Below, piece after piece: positions 52,161 through 62,434 of a stretch of DNA of 64,000 nucleotides. Each line of letters opens with the position of its first letter. The stretch's first letter is position 1. The stretch comes from Zoroaster sp. YZ-2022. Its lineage: Eukaryota; Echinodermata; Asteroidea; Forcipulatida; Zoroasteridae. The position numbers and the translations under genes were made by a program. The DNA is taken from assembly GCA_029582265.1 (NCBI GenBank), contig CM055823.1, forward strand, positions 21,239,365 to 21,303,364, in the 5' to 3' direction. The notes below the pieces were generated by a model. That model was not told where the DNA came from. It was given only the letters and a program-made list of their open reading frames with translations, and made no database searches.

Positions 52161-53034
52161 TCAAATTACAATAATGTAAACAATTCCGTCCATACACGTG
52201 TGGCCAAAGGTAGCCTCTATCTTCTGTCGAGTCCTACGATGATGCGAGTTGAAATGCACTTCCGCTTCATCTTCTGGGTTGGGTACAGGCGTTAAAAGCC
52301 AAGGGCGCAACGGATAGGCGCTATCGCCAAGAAGGTACGAGTCTTCAACGACTGGGCCATTCTGGAATTCATGGTTGAGATGACAGTTTTCCCATATAAA
52401 TGCATCGTGCGTAGAACCTGGCCATTGCGCTACAATGTTCGTGAATTTCAATTCGTGGGAACATAATTATTCCTTGCATTTATTGCAAATATTTATATAC
52501 ATAACATTTACACACAAACGTATGCATCCTCATCTCGAGCCGGCATTTTGATTGGCATTAAGCTTCCATCCACACACCCCAACACATTTGGGATCCTATG
52601 ACGATTTTGGTAAAATCCTTCCTTTATCATCTCCTGACTCTATTTCTTGGGAAAGTAATTATTTGCGGAGATTTCCTTTGGAGTGCGGTTGCCACTCGTA
52701 TTACAATTATTGAAATTGAGGGTTGGCTGATTCCACTCAAGTCTCCACACACAAGCTGAAAATTTCCCGTTGCAAAATATCTCAATGCACATAGAATCTG
52801 CAGGGATGCCGGTATGGCCCGCCATCTCCGAGTGGGATGTGCCACGTCATCGTTGATCAAGTCTATTAGTTGTAAAATAACATGCCGAGGCATTCTATAC
52901 CGTTTTATAAGTTCTTGGTTATTGTAAGAATCTAGTGGGTTAAACCGGTCACGGAAAACGCGCTGGCGCCGAAGATCACGTCGATTCAGTTCTTCTTGAA
53001 TCAAAAGTACTGCCACAAGGGCCGCCATTATCAC
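52161..53034 (-). pseudogene. Harbinger transposase (HARBI1-like), broken
   Basis: Opens at 53034 (or at Met 53028, MAALVAVLLIQEELNRR) and gives YRMPRHVILQLIDLIND, RRWRAIPASLQILCALRYFA and FQLVCGDLSGISQPSIS, the N-terminal part of HARBI1-like nucleases. After a break near 52640 it continues RIPNVLGCVDGSLMPIKMPA (first catalytic Asp) and DEDAYVCV, then a stop. The usual RKG-HSINVQ-CD segment is missing before KFTNIVAQWPGSTHDAFIWE. YLLGDSAYPLRPWLLTP (second Asp) and RRTRQKIEATFG (the Glu) follow. The C-terminal tail after IEATFG is lost. DDE residues can be traced, but the protein is interrupted at least twice and truncated. Confidence 0.88.
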
Positions 53035-53213
53035 GCTCGTGACGATCCACGCAAGTTGCGGGAAGTCTGGAGGTCCCGCAAATTTACGGGTGGTTTACGG
53101 GCACACGCAGATTTAAAGGGCTTTCGTGAATAACCCGCAAGTGCTTAGGGGAGGGTTACGGGATAGTTGCGTGCCCACAAATCGTTGCGGGTGCTTCGTG
53201 AATAAGGCTCCTG

Positions 53214-54145
53214 GACCTCAATCTATGAGGACTGTCTTACACTCTGCTTTGATGCAGCAATATTTTCTATAGTCAGAGATTTCAGGCTCTTGCTATATTT
53301 TATTTAGCAAGTATTCAAGCTTGCTAGTCATGCTGTATACTACATCCTTTATCAGAGTGCTTTCCAAGGCAACTTTTGCCAGTTTTAACAACTTTTTGTG
53401 AGAGGGGAGACAAGTTGGAAGATTAACCGTCAACCGTAAGTTAAACACATTGGTCTTGATAACATATATGACTGAAGTATAATTTATAACCTTAATGTTC
53501 TTTCACTTGATATTTCACTTGAGGTAGATTGGCGATATTTATTTTCAAGCGAAGTTTAAGAAAAGTGTTGTAAAATTTGAATTGAATATAACATTATTCT
53601 GTTTAGAAAAGACATTTAATATTTGGGATTTTAAAGATTGATTAGTGATTTGTCCACTCGGTGCTTTATAACTTTCATAAATTATGGCAACAGTCGATTC
53701 ATTTTAAATTTCCAGACAGCTTTTACTTTTCCAACTTTTCCAAATGGCGATGGCAGAGGGCGCTATATTTTGACGATATTATCCACTGGGTACCTGTGTA
53801 TGCACCATCATAAATTCGACCATAATACACGTACAAGCAAATCAAGTGACGGGCATGTGATAGCAGTTTCTTAACTTTCGAGACCGGAGTAAATCACACA
53901 TCGGACTACCACCGCAAGTACTTCTCCCTAATATCCAAGATATATGAACATTTGCTGTAAGGAGCAAAGAGGGCCATATTTTCATTACCCTGTCGAATGC
54001 CAGTGAGGGTGGTACCTACATGTATTTATATAAGATTTGTAATGACGTTAAAATGTGTTTTCTAATAATGTGTAGTACTATGGAAGAATTGGGTTATACA
54101 TAAGACGTTTGAGTCTACATTTTGATCATTTCATTATTTAAAACG
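53214..54145. other. No gene seen
   Basis: Part of the interrupting sequence; AT-rich. The 78-codon plus ORF at 53638 has no motif. Confidence 0.45.
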
Positions 54146-54312
54146 TGTCTGAGTGACATTCTTTGATAATTTGTCTTGGTGACAATATTTAACTTTTATG
54201 TCTTAGTGACATTCTTTGATAAACTTGTCTTGGTGACAATATTTAACTTTTATGTCCTAGTGACATTCTTTGATAAACTTGTCTTGGTGACAATATTTAA
54301 CCTTCTTGTCTA
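54146..54312. repeat. Three copies of a 55-bp tandem repeat
   Basis: Unit AGTGACATTCTTTGATAAAC then TTGTCTTGGTGACAATATTT and a TTATGTC-type end, repeated three times with few changes. Confidence 0.92.
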
Positions 54313-54399
54313 AAATAATTGGAATGTAAGAAGGTGCAAGTGGTCCATTATCGTGGTGTGAATACCTTCTGAACCTTCTGAAGTTGTAGTCAGCAGGGC

Positions 54400-54702
54400 G
54401 AATCTAGTCCGCATGTCGCTAACTTTAACGGTATATATTGGCATATACGGGCCTGCCAGAAACACCGGGGCAAACCCCCTTCTCTTTGCGAAGAGTGTAC
54501 TGGGTTCTTTTTACGTGCGTTGATAGTTTTTAATACAACACACGGGACCTACGGCTTTACGTTCCATCTGAAGGACGAAGCAATAATGGTTAAGTGTCTT
54601 GCTTAAGGACACAAGTGTCACGACCAGGACTCGAACCCACACTCTGCTGATCAGAAACACCAGAGCTTGAGTCCGGTGCTCTTAACCGCTCGGCCACGAC
54701 AC
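54400..54702 (-). mobile_element. tRNA-Leu-derived SINE, copy 2
   Basis: tRNA-like head at 54702-54615 (acceptor GTGTCGT / GTGACAC, A-box-like GGCCGAGCGGTTAA, CAA anticodon in GGACTCAAGCTC, B box GGTTCGAGTCC), then CTTAAGCAAGACACTTAACC and a body different from copy 1 (contains ACGTAAAAAGAACCCAGTAC). The left boundary is approximate. The head is better preserved than in copy 1. Confidence 0.7.
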
Positions 54703-54747
54703 GACACGCCACACTCTTGATAACCATGTTGTTTTAGTTCTGACAGT

Positions 54748-56609
54748 GTCATTGAGTTTGGATGGCAGATGAATTGCTGACAAGCATCTGCCTTAGCTCT
54801 GCCTTAGCTCTGCCTTAGCTCATACATCACACACAGCAGTCCCCATGTTTAATAGAGGAAGCCACATTTTGGGATGGGATGCGGAACAAGTGCTGCAGTG
54901 CTGGCCTATATTCCAACACTTCGTATTGTCTGACTTTGTGAGGATACTGCATCCTTTCAGGAGGTTTCATAACTCCAACATATAAATTTGGTGCTCCCAT
55001 ACAACCTGGATCCACAATGAGGCTTCCTTGAATAGGTGGATGCAGCTTCCTTTTGAAGGTGAACCTGCCATCTCAAAAAGGAAGCTTCTTCTTACAGACA
55101 AGGACTTAGTCAGCAATGAACCAGAACATGCAGTACAACAGAAAATGTTTCCATCGAAACCAATGATGTCATCTTGACAACATATACATGAACATTAGAT
55201 GTACCAAATTGTATGAATGTAAGTCAAAGCATGCCGGAGTAATGGAGGTTTGTTTAATCCCTCCCACCCCATATGATAAAGATTCTTGGCTGAACAAGGG
55301 GCTGATAGGGGCTTTAACATTGATCTCCAGAGACAACGTAACCCAACATTTTCATATTTATCCTTTGTTTTTTTCTTACACTAGAGTTAACATATCATAT
55401 CCAGTTAAAAATTAATGATACATTATCCCTATAGTGTACTACAATAGCTACAAATAATAAATACTTTTAACCATTTATTAATTTGCGCATAATCTTCATC
55501 CAAATACAGCGCCCTCTAGAGGTAGTTTCTATGGCAATTAATGACGTCATCCTGACGACATATACATTAACATTTAATGTGCCAAGTTTTATTAATGTAA
55601 GTCAAAGCATGCCGGAGTAATGGAGGTTTGTGTAATCCCCTTCCGCCCAAATGCTAAGGATTCGAGGCTGAATTTGACATGATAGGGGCTTAAATAATGA
55701 GCTCCAGAGACCCCTTAACAAAATATTTTTAATTTTATCTTTCATTTTTCTTTACATTACAGTTGACACATCCTTGTGAAATAAAACTTAATGATACTTT
55801 ATCCCCGTAGTGATAACTAGTGTACTACAATGGCTAAAAATAAGAAATAATTGTATCCATTAATTCATGTGCGCATAATATGCATCCAAGTACAGCGCCC
55901 TCTAGAGGTAGTTTCCATGACAACCAATTACATCATTTTGACGACGTGTGAATGAACATTTATTGTGCCAAGTTTGATTAATGTAGGACAAAGCATGTTT
56001 GAGAAATAAAGGATTATTCAATATGTAGTGATATGGACGTCCAACTAAGCTTAATACCATGGGGCTAAAATAGTGCCCCCAGAGATAAAAAAATCCAAAA
56101 AACGTTTAAGTTATGTAACCACATTTTTGTGGTTACATTAGACATAGACAAACCCATTTAAGGAATAAATAAATTAATTCTTTGTTCTTGGTGGCAACTA
56201 CAAAAACTAAATGACTTATAATGAGATATTTTTCTGAAAATCCCAATAATTAAAATATTCATAAAATATCTGCAATTATAGCGCCCTTTACAGGTCGTTT
56301 CCATAAGAACCGATGACGTCATCGTGACGACATATGACTGAACATTAATTGTACCAAGTTACATGATAATAGGTGAAGGCCTGATGGAGAAATGGCGAGA
56401 TGTGTGATCTTCTTCCGCCCCTAGTGCTAAGAGTTATCAGCGTAAGCTCATTATAAGGGTAAACAATAGTGGGCCAGAACAGATAGTGCAACCCAAATAC
56501 AACGTTAACATTTTGTTTCGTGTTTACGACATCCAAAGGAACAAAAAATATCGGTGGCAGTGGGTTATGGGGGTGTGCACGGTAGACCCCTCCAGCCCAC
56601 AGGCTATAC
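54748..56609. repeat. Foldback element 2, right arm
   Basis: Resumes after the interruption with GTTTGGATGGCAGATGAATT and runs through inverted modules (ACAGCGCCCTCTAGAGGTAG at 55506 and 55892, GGAAGCTTCTTCTTACAGAC, TGTAACCACATTTTTGTGG) to CCAGCCCACAGGCTATAC, the mirror of the left outer end of element 1 (44676). Short ORFs inside are fortuitous. Confidence 0.8.
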
Positions 56610-56981
56610 TGAGGTTGTAAATTAAATGCAGACCATGTGACCCAAAACATAAATTAATTTAACGAAACTGACATAATGAACATGAACGATGAGGGAATAC
56701 CTCTTTTAATTTGAAGATGTGTTATTATTTTTATATAATATACTTTAAATAATATCAATGATAAAATTCATCAAAATGTCAATATTTTGTTCAAGAAACA
56801 AAAACACATGAACTACGTTTCGACAAAATGTACCATTCGAATAGCAAATAATAGGTTGAAAAATATCTGCGTTTAATCAAGGTATTTGAAAATGTTTGGC
56901 TTTTATTTGGGAGATGTCTTAAGATAATGGTTCAGAGGCAGGCAGTCTTTAGTTTTCAAGACAATAGTTTTATCTTTGTGT
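56610..56981. other. 3' flank of the receptor gene
   Basis: No gene. It may contain the 3' UTR of the minus-strand receptor; a polyadenylation signal was not pinned down. Confidence 0.4.
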
Positions 56982-59675
56982 TTATAATTGGGCCATGTTT
57001 AGACCTATCGGACGGTTGTTGGATTTGGCATTTTGAATCTTATTGGCAACTGCAGTGATGATTGTATATAGATATGGATTCACTGATGAATTGATTGGTA
57101 GTATAAATACGGAAATCCAGGCATACATTTCAAGACTGATCTGCACCGCATTGGACTGAGAAAGAATCCCCATGATGATGACAGGCATCCAGCAGGCGAA
57201 GTCCGTACCTACTATGAACGCCATTTTAATCGCCATCTTCACTTCCCGCTTCCGATGAGCAGCCACTCTGACATTCTTGGCTGTTTTTTGTACACTTACG
57301 AACATTGCTATGTAACAGCAAAGAACGATCACAAAGCAAAACAAGTTCACGCCAAGAAACAAGACAATAGAGTAAATCCATGATGGTTTACTTCCCTGAG
57401 AAACTGACGTCGGAATTTTGGGTATCCCTGATAAATGTTCGGTATCAATGTTGCTCTCTTCACTACCAACACTGCTCGGATGTGTTATCAGAGGAAGCCC
57501 AATACACACATCAGATAATCCATATATCTTTGAATCAGACCCACTTATTACGGTTGGAATAATACTGAGACACGCAGACACTACCCATATTATGCATACA
57601 ATCACTTTGGATGACTTCCCACGGATTTTAAATGGGCTAAATGGAAATACGATGCCTATGAAACACTCGATACTGATCATGGTGACGAAGAAGACAGATG
57701 CTTCACTTGACAGTACAGACAGCACCCCAGCAATCTTGCAAACTACACTGGACCGCCATCTCTCCGCTCCCTTAAAGTACTTCTTGCCAAATTGTATATC
57801 CGCACTCGCGATTATCAGCATATAAACCCCCATGATCAGATCAGATATTGCTAAGTTGAGAACCAAGAAAGAGTGCGTTTTATTCTCATGTGTTTCATTG
57901 CGTTGCCTGCACCTCCAAATAACAACAACTACATTACCAATGAGGGCGCTCAGACCAATGATCCATATGAACACTCTGAGTACTTGGTTCGTCATGAGAC
58001 TGCCACAGTGGCTTAATGGTGACGTATCTTCTGTGGTTTTGCAAATAGAATCATTAAAACCAGGAATAGCTGAAACAAATTCACAGCAAAGTCGGTAGTC
58101 ATCGACAATCCTAAAATAAAAACACATGTTAGAAAAAAAACATTAATTCTGTTGTAGCCTTCGGTTATTTGCATGATGTTGAAAAGGTGGTGAAATTATC
58201 GATCCAGCAATTTTGGCAATTGACATCGTTTCGCGAAAAGAAAAGAAAACTAAAAATTCGATGCGCAGGTCTCAGTCAAGTGAAACCAGAGACCGTTTTT
58301 GCGCTTACATACAAAAGTTGATTCCCAGGTGCAGATACACCCTCAAAACGTGTTCAGAACAGTTTTGTCTGTCTGTCTGTCTGTCTGTTTGTCGGGCTGT
58401 CTGTCTGTCTGTCTGCTGGGCTGTTTGTCTGTTTGATTTAAAAAAAAATAGATAATTAGTGCTCAATCATGGCTGATTTCAGGCAGTCACCACCAAAAAA
58501 AAATTAAAAACACCCCTCCCCCACTAAAAATAATTAAACCAATCTATAGTCTGTTTAATTGAAATTACTCTACATGGGTAAATAGCATTTTACAATTATA
58601 ATGGTTTCCTGGTGGTTGTAATAAAGCACAATGGGGATGGGACGATTTAGTTTTGAGGCGAATTTATTCGGATTGTGAATGTAGAAAACCCAAATCGCCC
58701 CCAAATCATGTTGCCCCAACAAATTTTTTCATGTGAATTAATTCTCAAAGAATGTCACTTTTGGAAGGGGAACAAAATGTTGTTATGCATATCCTAAAGA
58801 TCGATTTGTGAAGACTGCATTGACTATCAAGGTGAAAAGCGCATATCCCACTTTCTAGAAGATTTCGGTACTACGTCCCATGTGTCATACTAATCACAAT
58901 ATTTCTTTAACAAAACATGATTACTGATTTTGACCCAGATAATCACATCCATAGCACAATTCATGTATTGAGCAAAAAAACCTTTAAAAATTTTTTTTTA
59001 AATTAAATCATGAAAATAACAATTGTTATATTAACTTTTTACGTAACAGCGACCACATTGGATTCACAGACCTATTCAAAATAAACGGTTATCATGGCAA
59101 CCATGAATACCCAAAATCGTTGAGGAGGCAGAGGCCGGTGTCCTTAAGCTAAAGAATAGCAAGTCATACAATTTGAGCGTGATCGGTTGAAGTGATTTTA
59201 TAAATAAATACCACAAGCGGTTACTTTCATCATTCACTTACAGGTGGTTTCTTATACATTAGTATTATCCGCGTTCCAGCGGTTACTTTCATCATTCACT
59301 TACAGGTGGTTTCTTATACATTAGTATTATCCGTGTTGGGGCGGTTACTTTCATCATTCCACTTACAGTTTGGTGAGGTTCACAAGGTCGTTTAAAGCTC
59401 CATCTTGGACATTAATTGGGTCATCAGTGGATGTTTTACGTCTGATCAGTATCCTAGTAAATAAACAATGTAAAATAAGGAATATTTACTTATCCAATCC
59501 TAATTTAAGACAGATGAAATTAACGATGTGATGCAATGTGTTGATTCACCAAAGATGCAGACAGCTATTATTTAAACAAAAAAAGAGAAGTACAGTGTCT
59601 TACAAGGTCGTTAGCTTCCAGAGTCCTTCGAATGCCTTGCTTCGGATTGTTTTGAGAGGAATATTTCTGATCTCC
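56982..59675 (-). CDS. LRR-containing GPCR (relaxin-receptor/GRL101-like), 3' exons
   Basis: Three minus-strand exons, all phase 2. LRR exon 59675-59604 (72 nt, EIRNIPLKTIRSKAFEGLWK...) and LRR exon 59453-59367 (87 nt, ...PINVQDGALNDLVNLTKL) both have GTAAG donors. The last exon, 58110-56982, encodes 375 residues. It starts with the hinge IVDDYRLCCEFV. TM1 is at about 44-65 (GN), TM2 79-102 (LAISD), then Cys114, and TM3 117-143 ends SIECFIGIVFPF. TM4 is 159-178, a long second loop carries Cys192, TM5 is 225-251, TM6 has ACWMP (285-289) and TM7 has SSVNPYLYT. IVFPF after TM3 and the hinge cysteines point to RXFP or GRL101-type receptors, which sense ligands through an LRR ectodomain, often with LDLa modules. 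At the DRY position the text is E-C-F, without Arg. The N-terminal exons are not in the window. It appears intact. Confidence 0.85.
58366..58431. repeat. (TGTC)n-like microsatellite
   Basis: Imperfect CTGT/TGTC repeats with interruptions (GGGCTG), in the intron or flank of the receptor gene. Confidence 0.85.
59217..59370. repeat. 62-bp tandem duplication carrying copies of a splice donor
   Basis: Two full 62-bp units (59217, 59279) and a partial third (59341). On the minus strand the third contains the true donor of the LRR exon (GTAAGT, 59366-59361). The other two carry decoy CTGTAAGTG sites at 59303-59298 and 59241-59236, inside the intron. Confidence 0.9.
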
Positions 59676-60074
59676 CTTGAAAATAAACAAATAATAATAA
59701 TTTACTACATGTGTCTAGATAGTTTTGTAACGGAGTAAATAAAAAAAATTATACGGGGGGAAATTTACACAAAATCGCTTCAGGTTAGGTAGGTGGGTTG
59801 GCGTTTTATTTATATATCATTATTGTTTGTTTTGTAAACACGTCCCGATGCTACACATGAAATATTGCGTAACACATCACATCAAGGTTTTCAGCAGTCA
59901 TTGGGGGAGGGGCTAATGGCGATTAGAGCTGCTAAATCAGGGAGGTTGGTGATTTGGCCCCACCCAAGCTCCTCCTGGGTCCACTAGTGTGTATTTCATT
60001 TTGTAATAAAACAATAACATGTTCTTATTCAACGCACACCATGTTCACATAAAGATGAGTTTTTCAGTTACTTA
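59676..60074. other. Intron or upstream part of the receptor gene, no exon seen
   Basis: No further LRR or LDLa exon recognised on the minus strand. Confidence 0.4.
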
Positions 60075-61090
60075 AGGCCCTGTCACACCATGGCGTATGG
60101 CCTGAACGTATACCGACGTATACAAAAAATAGCTCGAAAATTGTCAGAGTCCAAGAACGTCCAACTTCCCAACGAATTGCATCTGAAAAGTCGACATCGG
60201 TGTTGGAATGGACGTATCCATAGCGTATCCATAGCGTATTTAACGTATACATAGCGTATGACTAACGTATTGATAGCGTATCACTAACTTATAACAAACT
60301 TATGACAGCGTATCACAGCGTATGCGAGCGTATGACCAACGTATGCTTAACGTATTCGTAGCGTATGTCTGCCGTGTTCGACGTATCCTCGGCGTACAAC
60401 GAACACGCTCTCTGATGATGATGGGTTGATGATGGGTTGATGTGTTCAGCACGACAGACCATGAAGAAGTGAGGATGAGTTACTCAAGGGACCCATATAT
60501 ATACTCAAACCCCCCCATAAGTTCCCAAAACGCCGAATGCTCGCTAGCTGTACGGCACATACGCTAGCTGTACTGTAGAAACACGTTATATACGTTACAC
60601 GATCGCCAGGCATAAGTTGTGCATAAGGTGGATACGTCAGAATACGTCGAGACTCGTTGGAGATACGTCAGGCATAGGTTAGACATACGGCACATATACA
60701 TTATCAACTCGTTATCACTACGTTGGCTGTACGTTTCCCCGTCAGCCGACGTACATCAACGTATACCAACTTACGAGTAACGTACCTCTAACGTATGTCA
60801 GCGTATGTCAACGTATGTCTAACGTACCACGAACTTACCGGGAACTTATGCAGAACGTATTAAGCACACATTGAGTACGCCGAGAAATTTTGAACATGCT
60901 CAATAATTTTTCGCGGGCTCGACGTGTTCCAAATTTTCACAGCGTATCACAGCGTGCTCTTAACGTAAACGACGTATCCCCAACTCACCCCTAACTTATA
61001 TCAGCGTACACCAACGTACACCAACGTATTTTCGATATTTCGCATACGTTGGCATACGTTCAGGCCATACGCCATGGTGTGACAGGGCCT
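60075..61090. mobile_element. MITE-like element with phased CGTA motifs (PIF/Harbinger-type TSD)
   Basis: 1,016 bp with 37-bp identical terminal inverted repeats beginning AGGCCCTGTCACACCATGGC, flanked by TTA on both sides (60072-60074, 61091-61093). A TTA 3-bp duplication suits a Harbinger-mobilised MITE. The interior is filled with A/G-CGTA-T/C motifs, about 18 in the first 310 bp, commonly 10-11 bp apart. A central low-CpG block lies at 60405-60530 (GATGATGGGTTGATG repeat). No coding capacity; the ORF at 60064-60252 is a by-product of the repeats. Confidence 0.88.
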
Positions 61091-61093
61091 TTA

Positions 61094-62216
61094 GACTTGG
61101 TGCACGATGACGCGTAAACGATAATAACAATTTGATATACTTTTTGCTTATTAATATTTGTTGGTATCGTGAAGTATTTTCTCAGCGTGGACAGTTGCGA
61201 CCCTTCTATGTGGCAGTTGGTACATAGCGGTTATAACAGCTGTTCCTCATGTTAATTACGCGTCAATAATTTGGTTTCAACATATTCTGCTCTTTCTTAC
61301 ACAGGCTTTATCTGTACTCAATCTTTGAGTTTTGATTAAAGATGGACTACAACGAAAACTGTCACATTAAATTGACTATCGAACCTTGTTTATATTGTGT
61401 TCAGGTAACAATTTATTGTTGTGGTCATGTTTTTCTCTTTATAATTTTGTTGCAATTTGACCGAAAAAATTAGACCCCGCTTCTTCGATTTTTGAAATTT
61501 CCCGCCCTGCACTGGTTCCCGACAAAGACCATTGAAAATCCACTATGAAATCCACGATATAGTACCAGCGGACTTGTAAACCAGCGAAAAGGGATGACGT
61601 ATAACCCATGAAAGGGTGCACCCCACTAAATAGTGAGGAATTCATGCGCCGAGCTATTTATCATAAAGTGTATGCCCTCAAATTTTTCTGAAAAACAAAG
61701 ATTTGAGGCCCATTCATTTGATGGATTGTGTAAAAATGGCCCACTATCATAACCTGGGGGTCCTTGGCTTCCAACTGTGAGTATTTTGGACACACTAGGC
61801 CCTGAAAAAGTGGTCCTAATTTGATTTCAAGCGTAAGGCCTTTTTCCAAAATGGCTGCTTTTCAGTGTGGACGTTTTCACTACTGTAGAGGGTGGTTTTC
61901 ATTGGGATGAGAATAACTCCCTGGAAACCTGGACTTTAGACAGTGAATAGAGAAGAAAATAAAAGGTTATATATCGATCAATATTTTTTCTTTTGGTTTT
62001 AAAAACTGTGGGACTTCTAAGTATTTTTTCATGATTTTTGAATATTGTGTATTTAGCACTGTTTACTATGGGAGGTTATTTAGTTGGGTGCACCCATGAG
62101 CACCCGAGAGTAAACAGAAGACGCCATGTTACTTCCGTGTATATTATACATGCGTTTTCATGCGTCAGCAGAGGCATGAAGTTTTTTTTCGACGTTGTTG
62201 TGTAACAGTTATATAA
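61094..62216. other. No gene seen
   Basis: Contains GGGTGCACCCCACTAAAT at 61614-61631 and its near reverse complement ATTTAGTTGGGTGCACCC at 62077-62094, perhaps the ends of a small unrecognised element of about 480 bp. Confidence 0.4.
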
Positions 62217-62434
62217 TGCCGACTTCATGTGTTGTTGGTGGATGCACTAGAAATAGTATTAAGAATCCAGAGACTAATTTTTTTCAATTTCCGCGGGATC
62301 CTGCGATATCAAAGGAATGGGTGAAGTTCGTGAATAATACACGAAAGGATTTCACCTTCGTGCCAAAATTCCTGGATCCGCCCCTACTGATATTTGCCTG
62401 TTTGTATCACTTTATCTGGATCCCATGTATTTAA
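62217..62434 (+). CDS. THAP-domain protein, N-terminal part
   Basis: From ATG at 62217 (chosen over the in-frame Met at 62195 because THAP domains start at the initiator Met): MPTSCVVGGCTRNSI, then NFFQFPRDP, SKEWVKFVN and, at the end, ACLYHF. Cys5, Cys10, Cys62 and His65 fit the C2CH zinc module of THAP DNA-binding domains (C-X2-4-C-X35-53-C-X2-H-F), and Trp35 and FP are at the expected places. The frame stops at residue 72, before the AVPTIF box that closes the usual domain of about 90 residues. Either a further exon follows or this is a truncated copy. THAP domains occur in host regulators and in P-element-type transposases; no transposase is seen nearby. Confidence 0.6.

Larger units (their letters stand above)
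50768..53210 (-). mobile_element. PIF/Harbinger transposon with 22-bp inverted ends
   Basis: Left end (50768-50789) and right end (53189-53210) share G.GCCTTATTCAC.AAGCACCC as inverted repeats, 20 of 22 matching. CTG flanks both sides (50765-50767, 53211-53213), a 3-bp target duplication as expected for this superfamily. Removing the element restores TGTCTCCTGGACCTC. Subterminal copies of the TTCACGAAGCACCC / GGGCTTTCGTGAATAA text lie at 50856 and 53118. The element carries a minus-strand transposase with decay and a 370-bp tandem duplication. No Myb-like second ORF was recognised; a short acidic plus-strand frame (DDVDFEHPDSDGSLDF) at about 51290-51345 is the only candidate. Confidence 0.9.

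Noticed and set aside
50314..54747. Whole 4.4-kb interruption of foldback element 2 as one hAT or CACTA transposon
   Set aside because: CAGTG/CACTG-like text occurs near the edges, but the ends are not convincing inverted repeats and no matching transposase is present.
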